From: Paragyromitra xinjiangensis
Lineage: Eukaryota; Ascomycota; Pezizomycetes; Pezizales; Discinaceae
NCBI GenBank assembly: GCA_038503065.1
Contig: JBCAMK010000009.1
Span: 1,550,001 to 1,614,000 of the forward strand
Direction: 5' to 3'
Length of the DNA stretch: 64,000 bases
Under the pieces are notes generated by a model. That model saw nothing but the letters and a program-made list of their open reading frames with translations, searched no databases and was not told where the DNA came from. This document shows, one piece after another, positions 24,567 through 34,371 of the stretch (position 1 is the first letter of the stretch; every line of letters starts with the position of its first letter). The position numbers were made by a program, and so were the translations under genes.

Positions 24567-26351
24567 TCAAAGTTTGGTGTGAGACAAGGCGACATTTATT
24601 TACCCCACCATCCACCACCCACTGCACATTTTACTCTTTAGTGTATCAACCACACTCACCATCTATTTATCCTGAGCCGGGGACGCTCGTTTTTGTCTTC
24701 GGGCACCCATAATTGGTGGTAATATTTCGAACTCAGGCAGCTTTCATTGGAGTGGCCTGGTATTTGTAAAACCTTAGGCATCAGGACTGAGATAAGGCCT
24801 ACATGCGGGCAGTTTATTATTCACTTTGTCACGGAAAAACAAGGCGGGAGTGAAGCTTGAGCCTTTCCTTAGTACTTTTAGAGACAATTCGTTAGATTCC
24901 GGGATCACATCTCTCAGTTTGCTTTTTGATTCGCTCCGGGTCGTGCTTCCTGGTGAAGTTTTAGATAAGAGACCCCTTTGAGCACTTAGGACGGCTAGGA
25001 TATCTAAACTGCACCTTTGTGTTTGTTTTTGATGATTTGTTTTTGATGCGGGCTTAAGGAAACGGAATCCATGGGCGTTGGGGGCGGTAGTCCCCTGCTA
25101 GCAATACTTCGTGTGTGTGTGTGTGTGTATTCCTTGTTAAAGCCTTCCATTTTCTGGATATTGTGTTAATTCTTCATTAGTTTTTTTGGGGGAAACTACC
25201 GGTTGGCTAAACGGAGAAAGGGTGGTTCTCAAGATCCTAATCCACCAAGATCGGCTGCGAGATTTACGATTGGTATTTCCGATAGAAGACATGACTTACA
25301 GGTTGAGCTAATTCATCTGGGATGGGATTGTTTTGGTTTGCTTGGAATAGATATCTTTGATGGTCGACTGTGCTCGGGGAATACGTAAGCGTACGTACCA
25401 AGAATCAGTATTTTTTGGTGATAAGAATGAGCTGGTCATTCAAATTCCTGGGTCAATGTTCAGTATATTCGCGGAGAAACATCTGAATAGCCATCCGGTC
25501 CGTGAATACTAGTGACTGGTACCTAACTTACTGAGTTAAGGTTGTGTGCGCACGATATGGTAACTTTGGCGATTCTGATTCTGCTATCAGCAATTCGTTG
25601 CTCTGAGGGACAGTCACATACAACATGTTTTCATAGACTGGAATTGGAAACTGGACTATTAGATATTTCGGCCTCGATAAATCCTGCGCTATAAACAGGA
25701 GGTTTAGGTGTAGTCGACGGATTTTTAATTTCTGGCTGGTTCATGGGTTCGTTTTATTAATAGTTTTTAGGTATATCACTAAACTAAAAGGCTTAATCAC
25801 TTCGTCATAGGCCTTATATCTGGATTACGCCATCGGTTTTATAAGAGGCTTTGATTCATGTGGTATCACTCGTCTCCGTCTGGCTTGGTGTTTTTGGTGG
25901 TTTCAGTGCTGCTTGTGCGTTGGCTGATCACGGGCTGATGACGATGGTAAAAGGCGAGAAAATGTGGTCAGTGCTAATCAGGAGCATGGAGGTAACTACC
26001 CGACCTAGGGATGGTAGGTGGACACTTCGGCTGCGGTTGCGGATGCGAATATTGGGCCAAGGACGAAGAGCATAGATTTCGAAGGCTATGTATCGATAAT
26101 GTACTCCCGACGTTGTTCATCCGTTGTCAAAAATCTTATGCCCATGTTTTGGCTGGGTATCTTTATTCATAGGTTTTTATTGGCAAAAACTATACCTTTG
26201 CTGCGCAATAATACCTAAAACAATACGGATAGGGTTTGTTATTATGGAAATTACAACAAGACGAATATTAAACATTTATCTCAATTACATGACATGCGAG
26301 TATTTGACGGTCATTACTCTGATATTATATGGCCCTTCCAGTTTCCATCGC
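24567..26351. other. Intergenic between ECO1 and the secreted protein gene
   Basis: No supported gene on either strand. Contains the (GT)9 microsatellite listed separately. The last part next to 26352 is probably the 3' UTR of the secreted protein gene. Confidence 0.45.
25111..25128. repeat. (GT)9 microsatellite
   Basis: Nine uninterrupted GT units in intergenic sequence; likely length-polymorphic. Confidence 0.9.
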
Positions 26352-26847
26352 TCAAGTAGAATTCTGTCCCCGCAAAAACCATTTGCACTGCTGCCCACGA
26401 GATTCTTGGCATTCTTGCATGTTCGTATTGTAGCACGCCTTTCCTTCGTCAGAGAGAGTGTTGGGGTTTTCGCCGTACTGGTCGCCACAAGTAGACTCTG
26501 CCTCTTGGCTGTGAAATTACGTAATATCAGTAACGATCTTGGGAAGTAAAATGCTGAGTTGATATGGGTAGGGTGCGCTTACAAGCAATAATAGCATTGG
26601 GTAGTTCGAGAAAATTTATCGGGAGGGTTTCCGGTAGCAGCTTCCTGTTGATAGATGCTGGAGTCTGAGATGCAGCCATCGTACTTTGTGGGTGTTAGCT
26701 ACTGATACGGCGCATTGGGGTTTGTTTCAAGAGTAGGGGGCTTGCCGTTTCGAGACCGTCATCACATCGGGGTTCGCCTGCTACAGTCTGAGCCTGGGCA
26801 ACGGCTACCGAGAGGATGAAAGAGATGATAATGTTCTTGATCTGCAT
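26352..26847 (-). CDS. Small cysteine-rich secreted protein (effector-like)
   Basis: Three exons: 26847-26785, 26683-26583, 26508-26352; 106 residues. Residues 1-19 form a signal peptide (MQIKN, hydrophobic IIISFILSVAVAQA) with an AQA-type cleavage site. The mature chain of about 87 residues has seven cysteines (25, 51, 54, 62, 80, 88, 96), including a CYYC motif, and ends with an NST sequon. It is rich in Gln, Glu, Asn and Ser, typical of extracellular proteins. Upstream lie a TATA-like TTAAATAG and a CT-rich leader, the signature of a well-expressed gene. Intron 1 (101 nt) uses a weak donor GTAGCA but has a good branch-like GCTAAC and acceptor AAAG; intron 2 uses GTAAGC and CACAG. I recognise no family. 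Secretion is well supported; a host-interaction or antimicrobial role is inference. Confidence 0.65.
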
Positions 26848-27002
26848 TGTATTGGTATTGGTGTTGTATTGGATTAATGAAAGTGGGAGGGATGATCTTG
26901 GTAGCTAGAGGGAAGTGAGAAGAGGGAATGACTGTAAAAAGACTGATCTACGGCCTTGAAGTTGAGATTGGGAATTAGCAGGGAAATGGGGCCTATTTAA
27001 GG
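26848..27002 (-). promoter_or_regulatory. Promoter and CT-rich leader of the secreted protein gene
   Basis: On the minus strand, TTAAATAG near 27002-26993 is followed by a CT-rich tract and then a CAATACAACACCAATACC-type A/C-rich leader immediately before the ATG. This core-promoter layout resembles strongly expressed fungal genes. Confidence 0.45.
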
Positions 27003-27858
27003 TAAACATCGTCGAGAGGTCAAAACGTAGATTTCAGGATATTGCGGCGAACTCTAAGGAAATAAACATGACCGGATTTCCGGCTTGGTTACTAATTTTC
27101 GTTTTTGGCTTGGTCTTGGTTACGCCAATCTTAATTTTAGATAAAGACCCACCTACGTTATTAACTCTTTCCCACGAAAAAGAGCGCCTGTTTCTCCTGT
27201 GGCTTAAGCACTGGCTTTTTGCTTTACGAATACTGATCATAGAGGTACTGCTAAGTTTTGTCGGGGTTTAATCTTGTGGTAGCATTCAGGAGAATCCAAG
27301 GTTTACTCCCGGAACTGTCTCCAGCCAGTGAACGCTCGGATGTCAATGACTTTAGCCTAGGAATCAACCATTATCAGCGTACTCGGCTGCCGTGATAAGT
27401 TTCAAATACGGTATCAGGCACCCTGCCACTCGGGAAAGGATATCCAAAGTCTGCAAGCTTCAAACACTTAGGCGTTATCGGGCGTAACTAACGAAAGTGA
27501 CGATGGTTTTTTGGAGGGTGGTCGGGTCCCAAAAGGTTCTTCAAGAAACCAGTGAAACGCTAGTAAAGTAGGAGGGTGGGTTATTAGCGGCACGAGTGTA
27601 GTACGGGTTACAAAGCAAGTATATAGCTCGGTTATCCTGTGCGATAGCATGTTTTTGGCATGGTAAGATTGCGTCTGAGTAAAAACCTGTTCGCGGTGTG
27701 AGTGATTGACCGTGACTTATAGTATTATGTGTGGTATCAAACCTACTCCGTCTAAATACAATATTTCGTTCGCTACCGATTGGAGTAGTGGTTGGGAATT
27801 TGGGTCAAAAGGAATACAGCTGAGGAAACTAAATACACATAATCCGCCATACTTCGGT
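27003..27858. other. Intergenic
   Basis: No supported gene. A 67-codon ATG frame at 27068-27271 (+) is hydrophobic, but the hydrophobicity follows from T-rich sequence and no splice or family evidence supports it. Confidence 0.4.
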
Positions 27859-28833
27859 TTATTCCATGAACCCCAGTTCCGCCATCAACTTCACAACTTC
27901 TTCACTCCGCTCCTTTGTCGTTTCTGTCATTCCCTCACCTTCTCTTTTCCCCCTCATCATGGGTGTCATCCCCATATCGTCCTTCGCGCTGCCATCCGCC
28001 CCTTTTTCTAGTAACAGCTTCACAATAGCGCAATTTCCGCCTCGCGCTGCTTTGTGTAGTGGTGTCTGCCCATTGTTATCTCTCACAGTAGCATCCGCTC
28101 CATTCTCCAGCAATAACCGCACCAAGTTGTCATTTGTTAGTTCCGCCGCGCAAGCCAGTGCAGTTCTACCATCACCGTCTCGAGCTTCGATATTTGCGCC
28201 CTTTTCGAGAAGTGAAGTGACCGTTCCTTCGTTGAGAGACCGTGCGCCGGCGCCGGTAGCTCTGTGAAGGGGCGTTTTCCCGATCTCGTCAACGGCACCA
28301 ATATCAGCGCCGTTATCGAGAAGCAGCCGTGCTATACTTTCGTGACCGCGTCTCGCTGCCCAGTGGAGCGCTGTTTCTTGTGTTACATCTTGGATTGACA
28401 CATCCGCGCCCTGCCCGATGAGTAACCTCACGACAGGTTCATGGCCATGTAGCGCGGCCCAGTGCAACGCGGTTCCATATCCCATGCTTTCAATGATATT
28501 CACATCCAGTCCTTTCTCTAGCAGCGTCCTAACTACGTCTTCGTGGCCATTTGCTGCAGCCCTATGTAGTGCAGTGCCACGTGAGCCCGACTGGATATCG
28601 ATGGCTGCTGCACCTTTGTCAAGGACTAGGCGAACGAGTGGTTCATGGCCGTGACGGGCAGCCCAAAGAAGTGCGGAGAGACCGTTTTTGTCAGAGATGG
28701 CGATTTCATGGATTTTGGGTGTTAGAAGGGAGGCGACGCGACGGGAGGTGAGTTGGAAAGAGGTGAGATCTTTGAATGAGAGATTGGTAGCGATATGGAT
28801 TATAAGTTCGTTGGGGAGAAGGAGGAAGGCCAT
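27859..28833 (-). CDS. F-box / ankyrin-repeat protein
   Basis: Single exon, 324 residues. Residues 1-45 form an F-box-like helix set (FLLLPNELIIHIATNLSFKD, LTSFQLTSRRVASLL). About eight ankyrin repeats follow from residue 50 to the end, each with the GxTxLHxAxxxGH pattern: ALLWAARHGHEPLVRLVLDK, TALHRAAANGHEDVVRTLLE, TALHWAALHGHEPVVRLLIG, TALHWAARRGHESIARLLLD, TPLHRATGAG, TALACAAELTNDNLVRLLLE and TPLHKAARGGNCAIVKLLLE. An F-box with ankyrin repeats suggests an SCF ubiquitin-ligase substrate receptor, with Skp1 binding at the N-terminus and the repeats binding a target. Such proteins are expanded in many filamentous fungi, and the target cannot be read from sequence. The single exon, unlike its neighbours, fits recent family expansion. 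Confidence 0.9.
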   Translation of the reverse strand: MAFLLLPNELIIHIATNLSFKDLTSFQLTSRRVASLLTPKIHEIAISDKNGLSALLWAARHGHEPLVRLVLDKGAAAIDIQSGSRGTALHRAAANGHEDVVRTLLEKGLDVNIIESMGYGTALHWAALHGHEPVVRLLIGQGADVSIQDVTQETALHWAARRGHESIARLLLDNGADIGAVDEIGKTPLHRATGAGARSLNEGTVTSLLEKGANIEARDGDGRTALACAAELTNDNLVRLLLENGADATVRDNNGQTPLHKAARGGNCAIVKLLLEKGADGSAKDDMGMTPMMRGKREGEGMTETTKERSEEVVKLMAELGFME

Positions 28834-30415
28834 TTGGTATAGCAGGAGGGTAGATGGTCTTTTGAGCTAAGGGGAACGCAGGGATGGTTGGAGAAAGAGT
28901 TCTGGTTTTAGGCTTCTGTTGGAAATAACTTACTGACCGATTTTTGCTGGTTGACTTAAAGTAAACGAATACACAAATATGTGAATAAAAGTCAAACAAA
29001 CAGGAACAAGCTTATCTGTTGGGGAGGTTTGTTTTATGATGCCCTTGGAAGTTTCTATCACCCTATCGATAGATCGGCAATCCCTGCTCCAGCGAATGAT
29101 GTTTGTCCACGGATTTGAGCAGGGTAACGTGTGGATCGATAAGAACATCGTTGACAGCTCATGATCACCGATTCTCACTCAGTACTCAGGCTGATTTCTC
29201 AGGTACTCGATCTAAGATCGAGTTAAAGTGAAATTTCGGAATAAGTTCTGGCGCGGATCATTGGTCCGCGGAACGGAAACATAGAACCGAGCAAAACATT
29301 ATTCTGGGTCTCTTTTTTTTGGCGCTTGCATATGCTATCAATCCTGCGGCACAAGTAGGTGAACCTTGCTTTTCAGGTTCAAAGCTTTAACGGTTGGCCT
29401 GGAAAAATTGTTTCTCTATGCGCAGGCGGAAAAATAACTCCTCTCTAGGGTTAAGCTAGCACCCACACTTTTAAAATTTATCATTGCTTCGTGTGTATCT
29501 TGCAACTACATGTATCCCCCGATAACGGCCATTTCTGCTAGGCACAGGGGTAGAGCTCCGGCAAAAGGTTGGAGGGATTTCGTTTCAAGCTCTCATAGGT
29601 CTTTTTGGCGGAGCCGTACTTTTGTAATACTCGTACCTGCGCTAAGGTTCATACTTAAGGTTTGATAACCGAGTATATATACGTGTATGTAGGTCATAAA
29701 ATGGGCTACATGTAGTATGCGCTTTACTCATTCAGGTGTCGCGTTGGGTGTTTTTTTCTGTCAGGGTTAGGGTTCGCTTGAATCACCTGTTATCTAAAAA
29801 GTGGCGTGCCGATAACGAGTCGATAATCAACAAGCTCGCGAGATTCCTCCAATCCTTTCAGGGGGCTGCACTAGCAAAATAAGGTCTGGGGGGCAACTGG
29901 GTCGGAGGCTGTAGTTCGGGTTTCATTAATTTTATGTTTTGTCTAGAGTATATCTCACTCAATGGAGACAAATATTTCGTTTACATCCTGTTTATTCTTT
30001 TTTTTTTTTGGATAGCTGGGATCGATCAGTTCTTGTGTGGAAGATGCATTTAGTCCTTAATAATCTATGTGATATACATCTGCCTCGAAGCAGCCTCCCT
30101 GCTGCCTTGAGATAGGCACTCCTGCTTTAGCAGAGGTACCTTTTTTCGCCTCTAGTCGGTTAGTAGGTCGGGAACTAAGAACCGTAGTCTTGTGCGAAGT
30201 TGGTTTGTACTGAGGTGTTATCTGTAAAAGCAGGGGTGAAGCCGCCGATTTAGATGCTTGTAGCGTGGGTGTACTTTTTTCAAGTTACTTGTACCGAGAG
30301 CTCGCTGTGCTTGGTTGTGCGAGCCAGGCCGAGTGACGCCTTATGAACTAGAGCTTGGTCGGGGGAGACCGATATCACACCGAAAATAGTTTAGCGCGCA
30401 CATGCGGCCCAATCA
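28834..30415. other. Intergenic, divergent F-box/ANK and formamidase
   Basis: No gene supported. Contains AGGGTTAGGGTT (29763-29774, telobox), TACATGTA palindromes at 29507 and 29707, a short CTCGATC/GATCGAG hairpin near 29207 and a T13 run near 29998. Confidence 0.45.
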
Positions 30416-30552
30416 TGATAACCCACTTCCTATCTGCCTACTTACCTTGAGGAGTAGTATGATCCTTACTTAGTGCATATACTATACACGAGTGGTGGAT
30501 GGTGATAGTTAATTCACCGTTCTGAGCCTGTTCTCCGAGGTAGCTGAGATAA
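30416..30552 (+). promoter_or_regulatory. Cluster of GATA-factor sites upstream of formamidase
   Basis: Four WGATAR sites within 137 bp: TGATAA 30416-30421, AGATAG on the minus strand 30435-30430, TGATAG 30503-30508 and AGATAA 30547-30552. They lie 145-280 bp before the start. AreA/NIT2-type GATA activators of nitrogen catabolism bind such sites and prefer clusters. A further AGATAG is at 30110-30115. Confidence 0.55.
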
Positions 30553-30696
30553 AGCAACCCCCCTTTCCCCGCGTGATCGGCAGGCACTCCGTTGAACTTC
30601 ATAGAACTGCATTCCTCACTACAATTGGCTTTTTGTTTTCCTCATTCATTTCTTGCTTGAAGATCCAATTCAGATACTTTGAATATTTCCGATACG

Positions 30697-32240
30697 ATGG
30701 CTCCAGGTCCGCTTAGAACAGCTTTGAAAGTTGATTTCGACAAGCCAGCTCACGAGCAGTCGTATCTCCATGTAAGTCTGGTCTGCCCGCAGCTCTTTTT
30801 CAGTTTCACTGACTATGTGTAGAACCGCTGGCACCCCGATAGTAATTCCCCGACTTTCTGAACTCTAGGCTGCCTCATGAATTAACTTCTCTATTAGTCC
30901 CATTTGTTGGTAAGATCGTTCCTGGTGAAACCGTCAAGGTTGAATGCCTGGACTGGACTGGAGGACAGATTAAAAACGACGATAGTGCTGATGATGTTAA
31001 AAACTGTGACTTAACTCACGTGCACTATCTCTCCGGCCCGTTTGAAATTGAGGGCGCCGAGCCTGGCGATGTTCTGGTTGTTGAGATTCAAGACGTTCAG
31101 CCGTTTCAAGAGCGCCCGTGGGGTTTCACTGCTGTATTTGATAAGGATAATGGTGGAGGATTTCTGGACGAACATTATCCGCAAGCTGCTAAAGGTTAGA
31201 TCTCCCTTTGAGATATCTCTCTAGCTTTTAGAGAAAGGAAGGTATTGATAAAAGAATTGTGCATAGCTATCTGGGATTTTGAGGGCATCTTCTGTTCTTC
31301 ACGCCACATTCCTCACGTCCGCTTCCCTGGCTTGATCCACCCCGGGATTATGGGTTGTGCACCCTCACCGGAGATACTCGCCGAATGGACTCGCCGTGAG
31401 TCTGAATTAGTTGAGTTCAACACCCTTGATCGCGTCGTCGCAAAGCTTCCTGAACCCCAAAATGTCCACGCTGGCAGTGCCACGGGCGACCTCAAGAACA
31501 AGATTGGTGTCGAGGGTGCCCGTACCATACCCGGGCGTCCGGAGCACGGCGGAAACTGTGACATCAAGAATCTTTCCCGCGGAAGTAAGACATATCTACC
31601 TGTCCATGTCCCTGGTGCGAAGTTCTCCGTTGGGGATCTCCATTTTTCTCAGGGCGACGGGGAGATCTCTTTCTGCGGAGCGATCGAGATGGCAGGTGTG
31701 ATTACGTTTAAGTTCTCTCTTATGAAGGGTGGGATTGAAGACCTGAAGATGAAGAGCCCAATATTTATTCCGGGGCCCGTGGAGCCGCAATTTGGGCCAG
31801 GAAGGATGTTAACCTTTGAGGGGTTTTCGGTGGATGAGCATGGGAAGCAGCATTATTTGGATGTTACGGTGGCGTATCGGCAGACCTGCTTGAGGGTATT
31901 TGAGTATTTGAAGCGGTTTGGGTACTCAGGAGGTGAATACCTAGACACAGCCCTAAGAATGAAGGAAACTGCTAATGGGCCCGAATAGAACAAATATACC
32001 TCCTTCTCTCCTGTGCACCAGTTCAAGGCCATATCGCTGGAATTGTCGATGTAGGAACCCTTTTGCAACCCTCTAACTACCTCACCTGCTTCAATTAGTT
32101 AATGAATATAGATTCCAAATGCATGCACAACTATGGGGATCCCCATGGATATCTTCGATTTCGATGTTTCTCCAGGGGCACCGATGCCGAAGCTGGATAT
32201 GGGGTTGTGTGCGTTTACGAGTGATCACAAAGCGGGCTAG
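30697..32240 (+). CDS. Formamidase (acetamidase/formamidase family)
   Basis: Hydrolyses formamide to formate and ammonia, releasing nitrogen in the cytosol. Six exons: 30697-30771, 30823-30841 (19 nt), 30898-31194, 31267-31932, 31989-32050, 32112-32240; 415 residues, the family size. Signatures in order: NRWHPDIPFVGKIVPGETV (joined over the 19-nt exon), ECLDWTGGQI, LTHVHYLSGPFEIEGAEPGD, HPGIMGCAPS, PGRPEHGGNCDIKNLSRGS, GDLHFSQGDGEISFCGAIEM, and the C-terminal QIYLLLSCAPVQGHIAGIVD and MDIFDFDVSP. Without removing introns 4 and 5 the protein would stop at 31988 and lose about the last 63 residues, including the conserved CAPVQGHIAG segment. Clustered GATA sites upstream suggest nitrogen catabolite control. 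Confidence 0.96.
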
Positions 32241-32719
32241 AGCGACGTTTAGTTCTTCATTGGCTTTTTTACTCCCCATCGAGGTCGTGTGGAAGAACTG
32301 GGCTAGGATTCATTCATGATAACGGAGTGTTTGGATTTGATCATACCCTACTAAATACCAATCAATTTCTTCACTTGAGTCCCTGTATGCATTGATCATA
32401 ATCCCGCGAGTCCGTGTGCTCCGAGTGAGCGATGCCATGTGGTGCAGCATTATCTATAGTATTTGGGTTGACTAGGTCACGGTTAGCCTAAGAGCATATC
32501 TGCCGGCCGTATAATAGTGCGTGATACTAAAGTCCCCAACTGGTAGTAACTACCTGTCATGGGTGGCTTGAGCCCAGGCAATGTTTTATGTGAAAGACCT
32601 GACCCTATGCGTTTGCGCTGCGGGTGTGGTAAAAGGGCCATAGAATATTGATCATCGGACCCTAGAGTATTCGATAACGGATTTCTCGTACGTAGTGCTG
32701 TGGTCAGGTAGTTCCTGAC
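32241..32719. other. Intergenic downstream of formamidase
   Basis: Probably the formamidase 3' UTR, then unassigned sequence. No gene is seen. Confidence 0.4.
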
Positions 32720-32875
32720 TCATGAAGTATCACGCGGGCTTTGGCCTGGCTTAGCCCTACAGATTTGGTTTGGTTCGTGAGGAACACCACAAAAGGAAGC
32801 GATCAAGACATAAAATACGGGTATCAGACTATTGAGGGGAAGTAGGGTAAAGAGGATAGAAATAGGAAGCTGCAT
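32720..32875 (-). CDS. Tentative 51-residue ORF with signal-peptide-like start
   Basis: An ATG frame of 51 codons begins MQLPISILFTLLPLN, which resembles a signal peptide. It is preceded by a GTATAAA box (32974-32968, about 95 bp before the ATG) and a CT-rich leader, like the secreted protein gene at 26.8 kb. The remainder (IPVFYVLIASFCGVPHEPNQ and a short polar tail) may partly be intron; an alternative donor GTCTGA and acceptor CTGTAG give only a 32-residue product. I found no complete multi-exon model. It may be a young or decayed secreted protein gene, or chance. Confidence 0.25.
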   Translation of the reverse strand: MQLPISILFTLLPLNSLIPVFYVLIASFCGVPHEPNQICRAKPGQSPRDTS

Positions 32876-33121
32876 ATAGGTGGGAGATGGGGGCAATTGA
32901 TGAAGAGCATTAGAAGAGCGGAGATTGAAGAGGATGAGAAGGTAGGAAGTCAATGGAGGAGGGGGGGTTTATACTCCGAGCGTATCTGCTCACCAGGCGT
33001 ATAATAAGTCCTTAATTACATTAGAAGTGTAGGGGATGGTCCGTCACGCACGTGTTGCGGGTCGAGTTAGAGTACGCAGTCATGTTGAGGCTATGCTTCG
33101 TGTTTAAGGGCGTGAAATCGT

Positions 33122-33644
33122 ATATGTTCTGACCAGTTTTCCATTATGGCCCATTTACAAACCGGCCAACCGGTTCGTAAATAGGCCCACTTTGGACATC
33201 AGCTGGCCCATCTATAAAGTGAAGCTAAGAGATGGCTGATATTCAAAGAATACGCTATCTGTAAGCGAGCTTAGAAACTCTTTCAACACCCAAACACCAT
33301 ACATGTAGCTGTACCTTGCTATGCCAAACCTGTATAATCAACTGAAATTCGCTCAGTATAGCAAATTCAATATCTATGAGGTAGCACTGGGAAAAAAAAG
33401 GTGTGGCCAAATCCATTCATTACAGCAAGGGATTCGCTATGTGAAGGTTCAGTGTAGTAAAGCACAACTGTAACTATAATTTGTGAGAGGTCTGGTCACT
33501 GGGTGGTGGTGGTTGAAAGAGAAGATAATTTTTACCTTGGTGAAAATTTTGAAAGTGATCCCATTTGTAAATAGGCCAACCCATTTTCAAAGCGGCCTGG
33601 ACACTTTGTAAGCCGGCATTTATGACAAACGGGTCAGAACATAT
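33122..33644. mobile_element. MITE-like element with terminal inverted repeats
   Basis: The two ends are inverted copies: 33122-33151 matches the reverse complement of 33615-33644 at 24 of 30 positions, including a perfect 13-base terminus ATATGTTCTGACC. Subterminal segments on both sides repeat TTTACAAA/TTTGTAAA alternating with GGCC (33148-33190 and about 33556-33620, including the palindrome AACCGGCCAACCGGTT). At 523 bp with no transposase frame it fits a non-autonomous DNA transposon. The terminal ATAT is self-complementary, so it could be part of the target duplication; no longer duplication is evident. Confidence 0.7.
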
Positions 33645-34371
33645 GTGGCGGGTGAGTATATCAATAAGACACAAAGAATGATACCGCATATTCTCAAAAA
33701 TAACGAAATGGCCTGGAATAGGCAGTTCTCAATCGGCCTTCGAAAAAGCTGGGAGAAACGCCAAATAGGTTTTTAGGTATTAGGAATCACTATCTAAGTT
33801 AATTGCTTGCTTACCTAGTAGAGTAATTTTAATTAAAGCATTTCAGCCCGGCCTAGTCCAGGTTATTTCGTTATCTTCAAGGATATACGATATAGCTCTT
33901 ATTGGTTTAGTTTTGAATTTGTACTGGGTAGGAATATAATTCATCACAAGTTGTCACTCACGCAGTGATCCTAAATATGAGAAATACGAGATAAGGTGGA
34001 GGGGCGATAAAACGGGGGCTGGAAGAAAAAAAGCTAGGTGGAAGGAAAACAAGAGTCTAAATTGGGAAATTTTCATAGGAAGACCTATGCTACGAGCGCT
34101 ATGGAGAGGATCTTTCCCCACTTTTTGAGGTAGTAATCTTTTTGCAAGTGGTAATATTTCTTCAGTGAAGCGCATCACGAGTTTTTCCAAAAGCAATATT
34201 TTACGAAGAACATCGACTCTAAACCCCGTTCTTCTGTGGAAGGAACTAAACGCCGAAGCCTATAGCAGTTATTGGACATCCTTGGTTATCACTCTAGCCA
34301 ACAATGGCCTTCCATTCCCTGTATAGTAGAGAACCACTGCGCTCTGCTTTTCCGTATTCCTGATCCTACTC
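33645..34371. other. Intergenic between MITE and orphan gene
   Basis: No gene supported. The part next to 34372 is probably the 3' UTR of the 709-residue gene. Confidence 0.4.
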
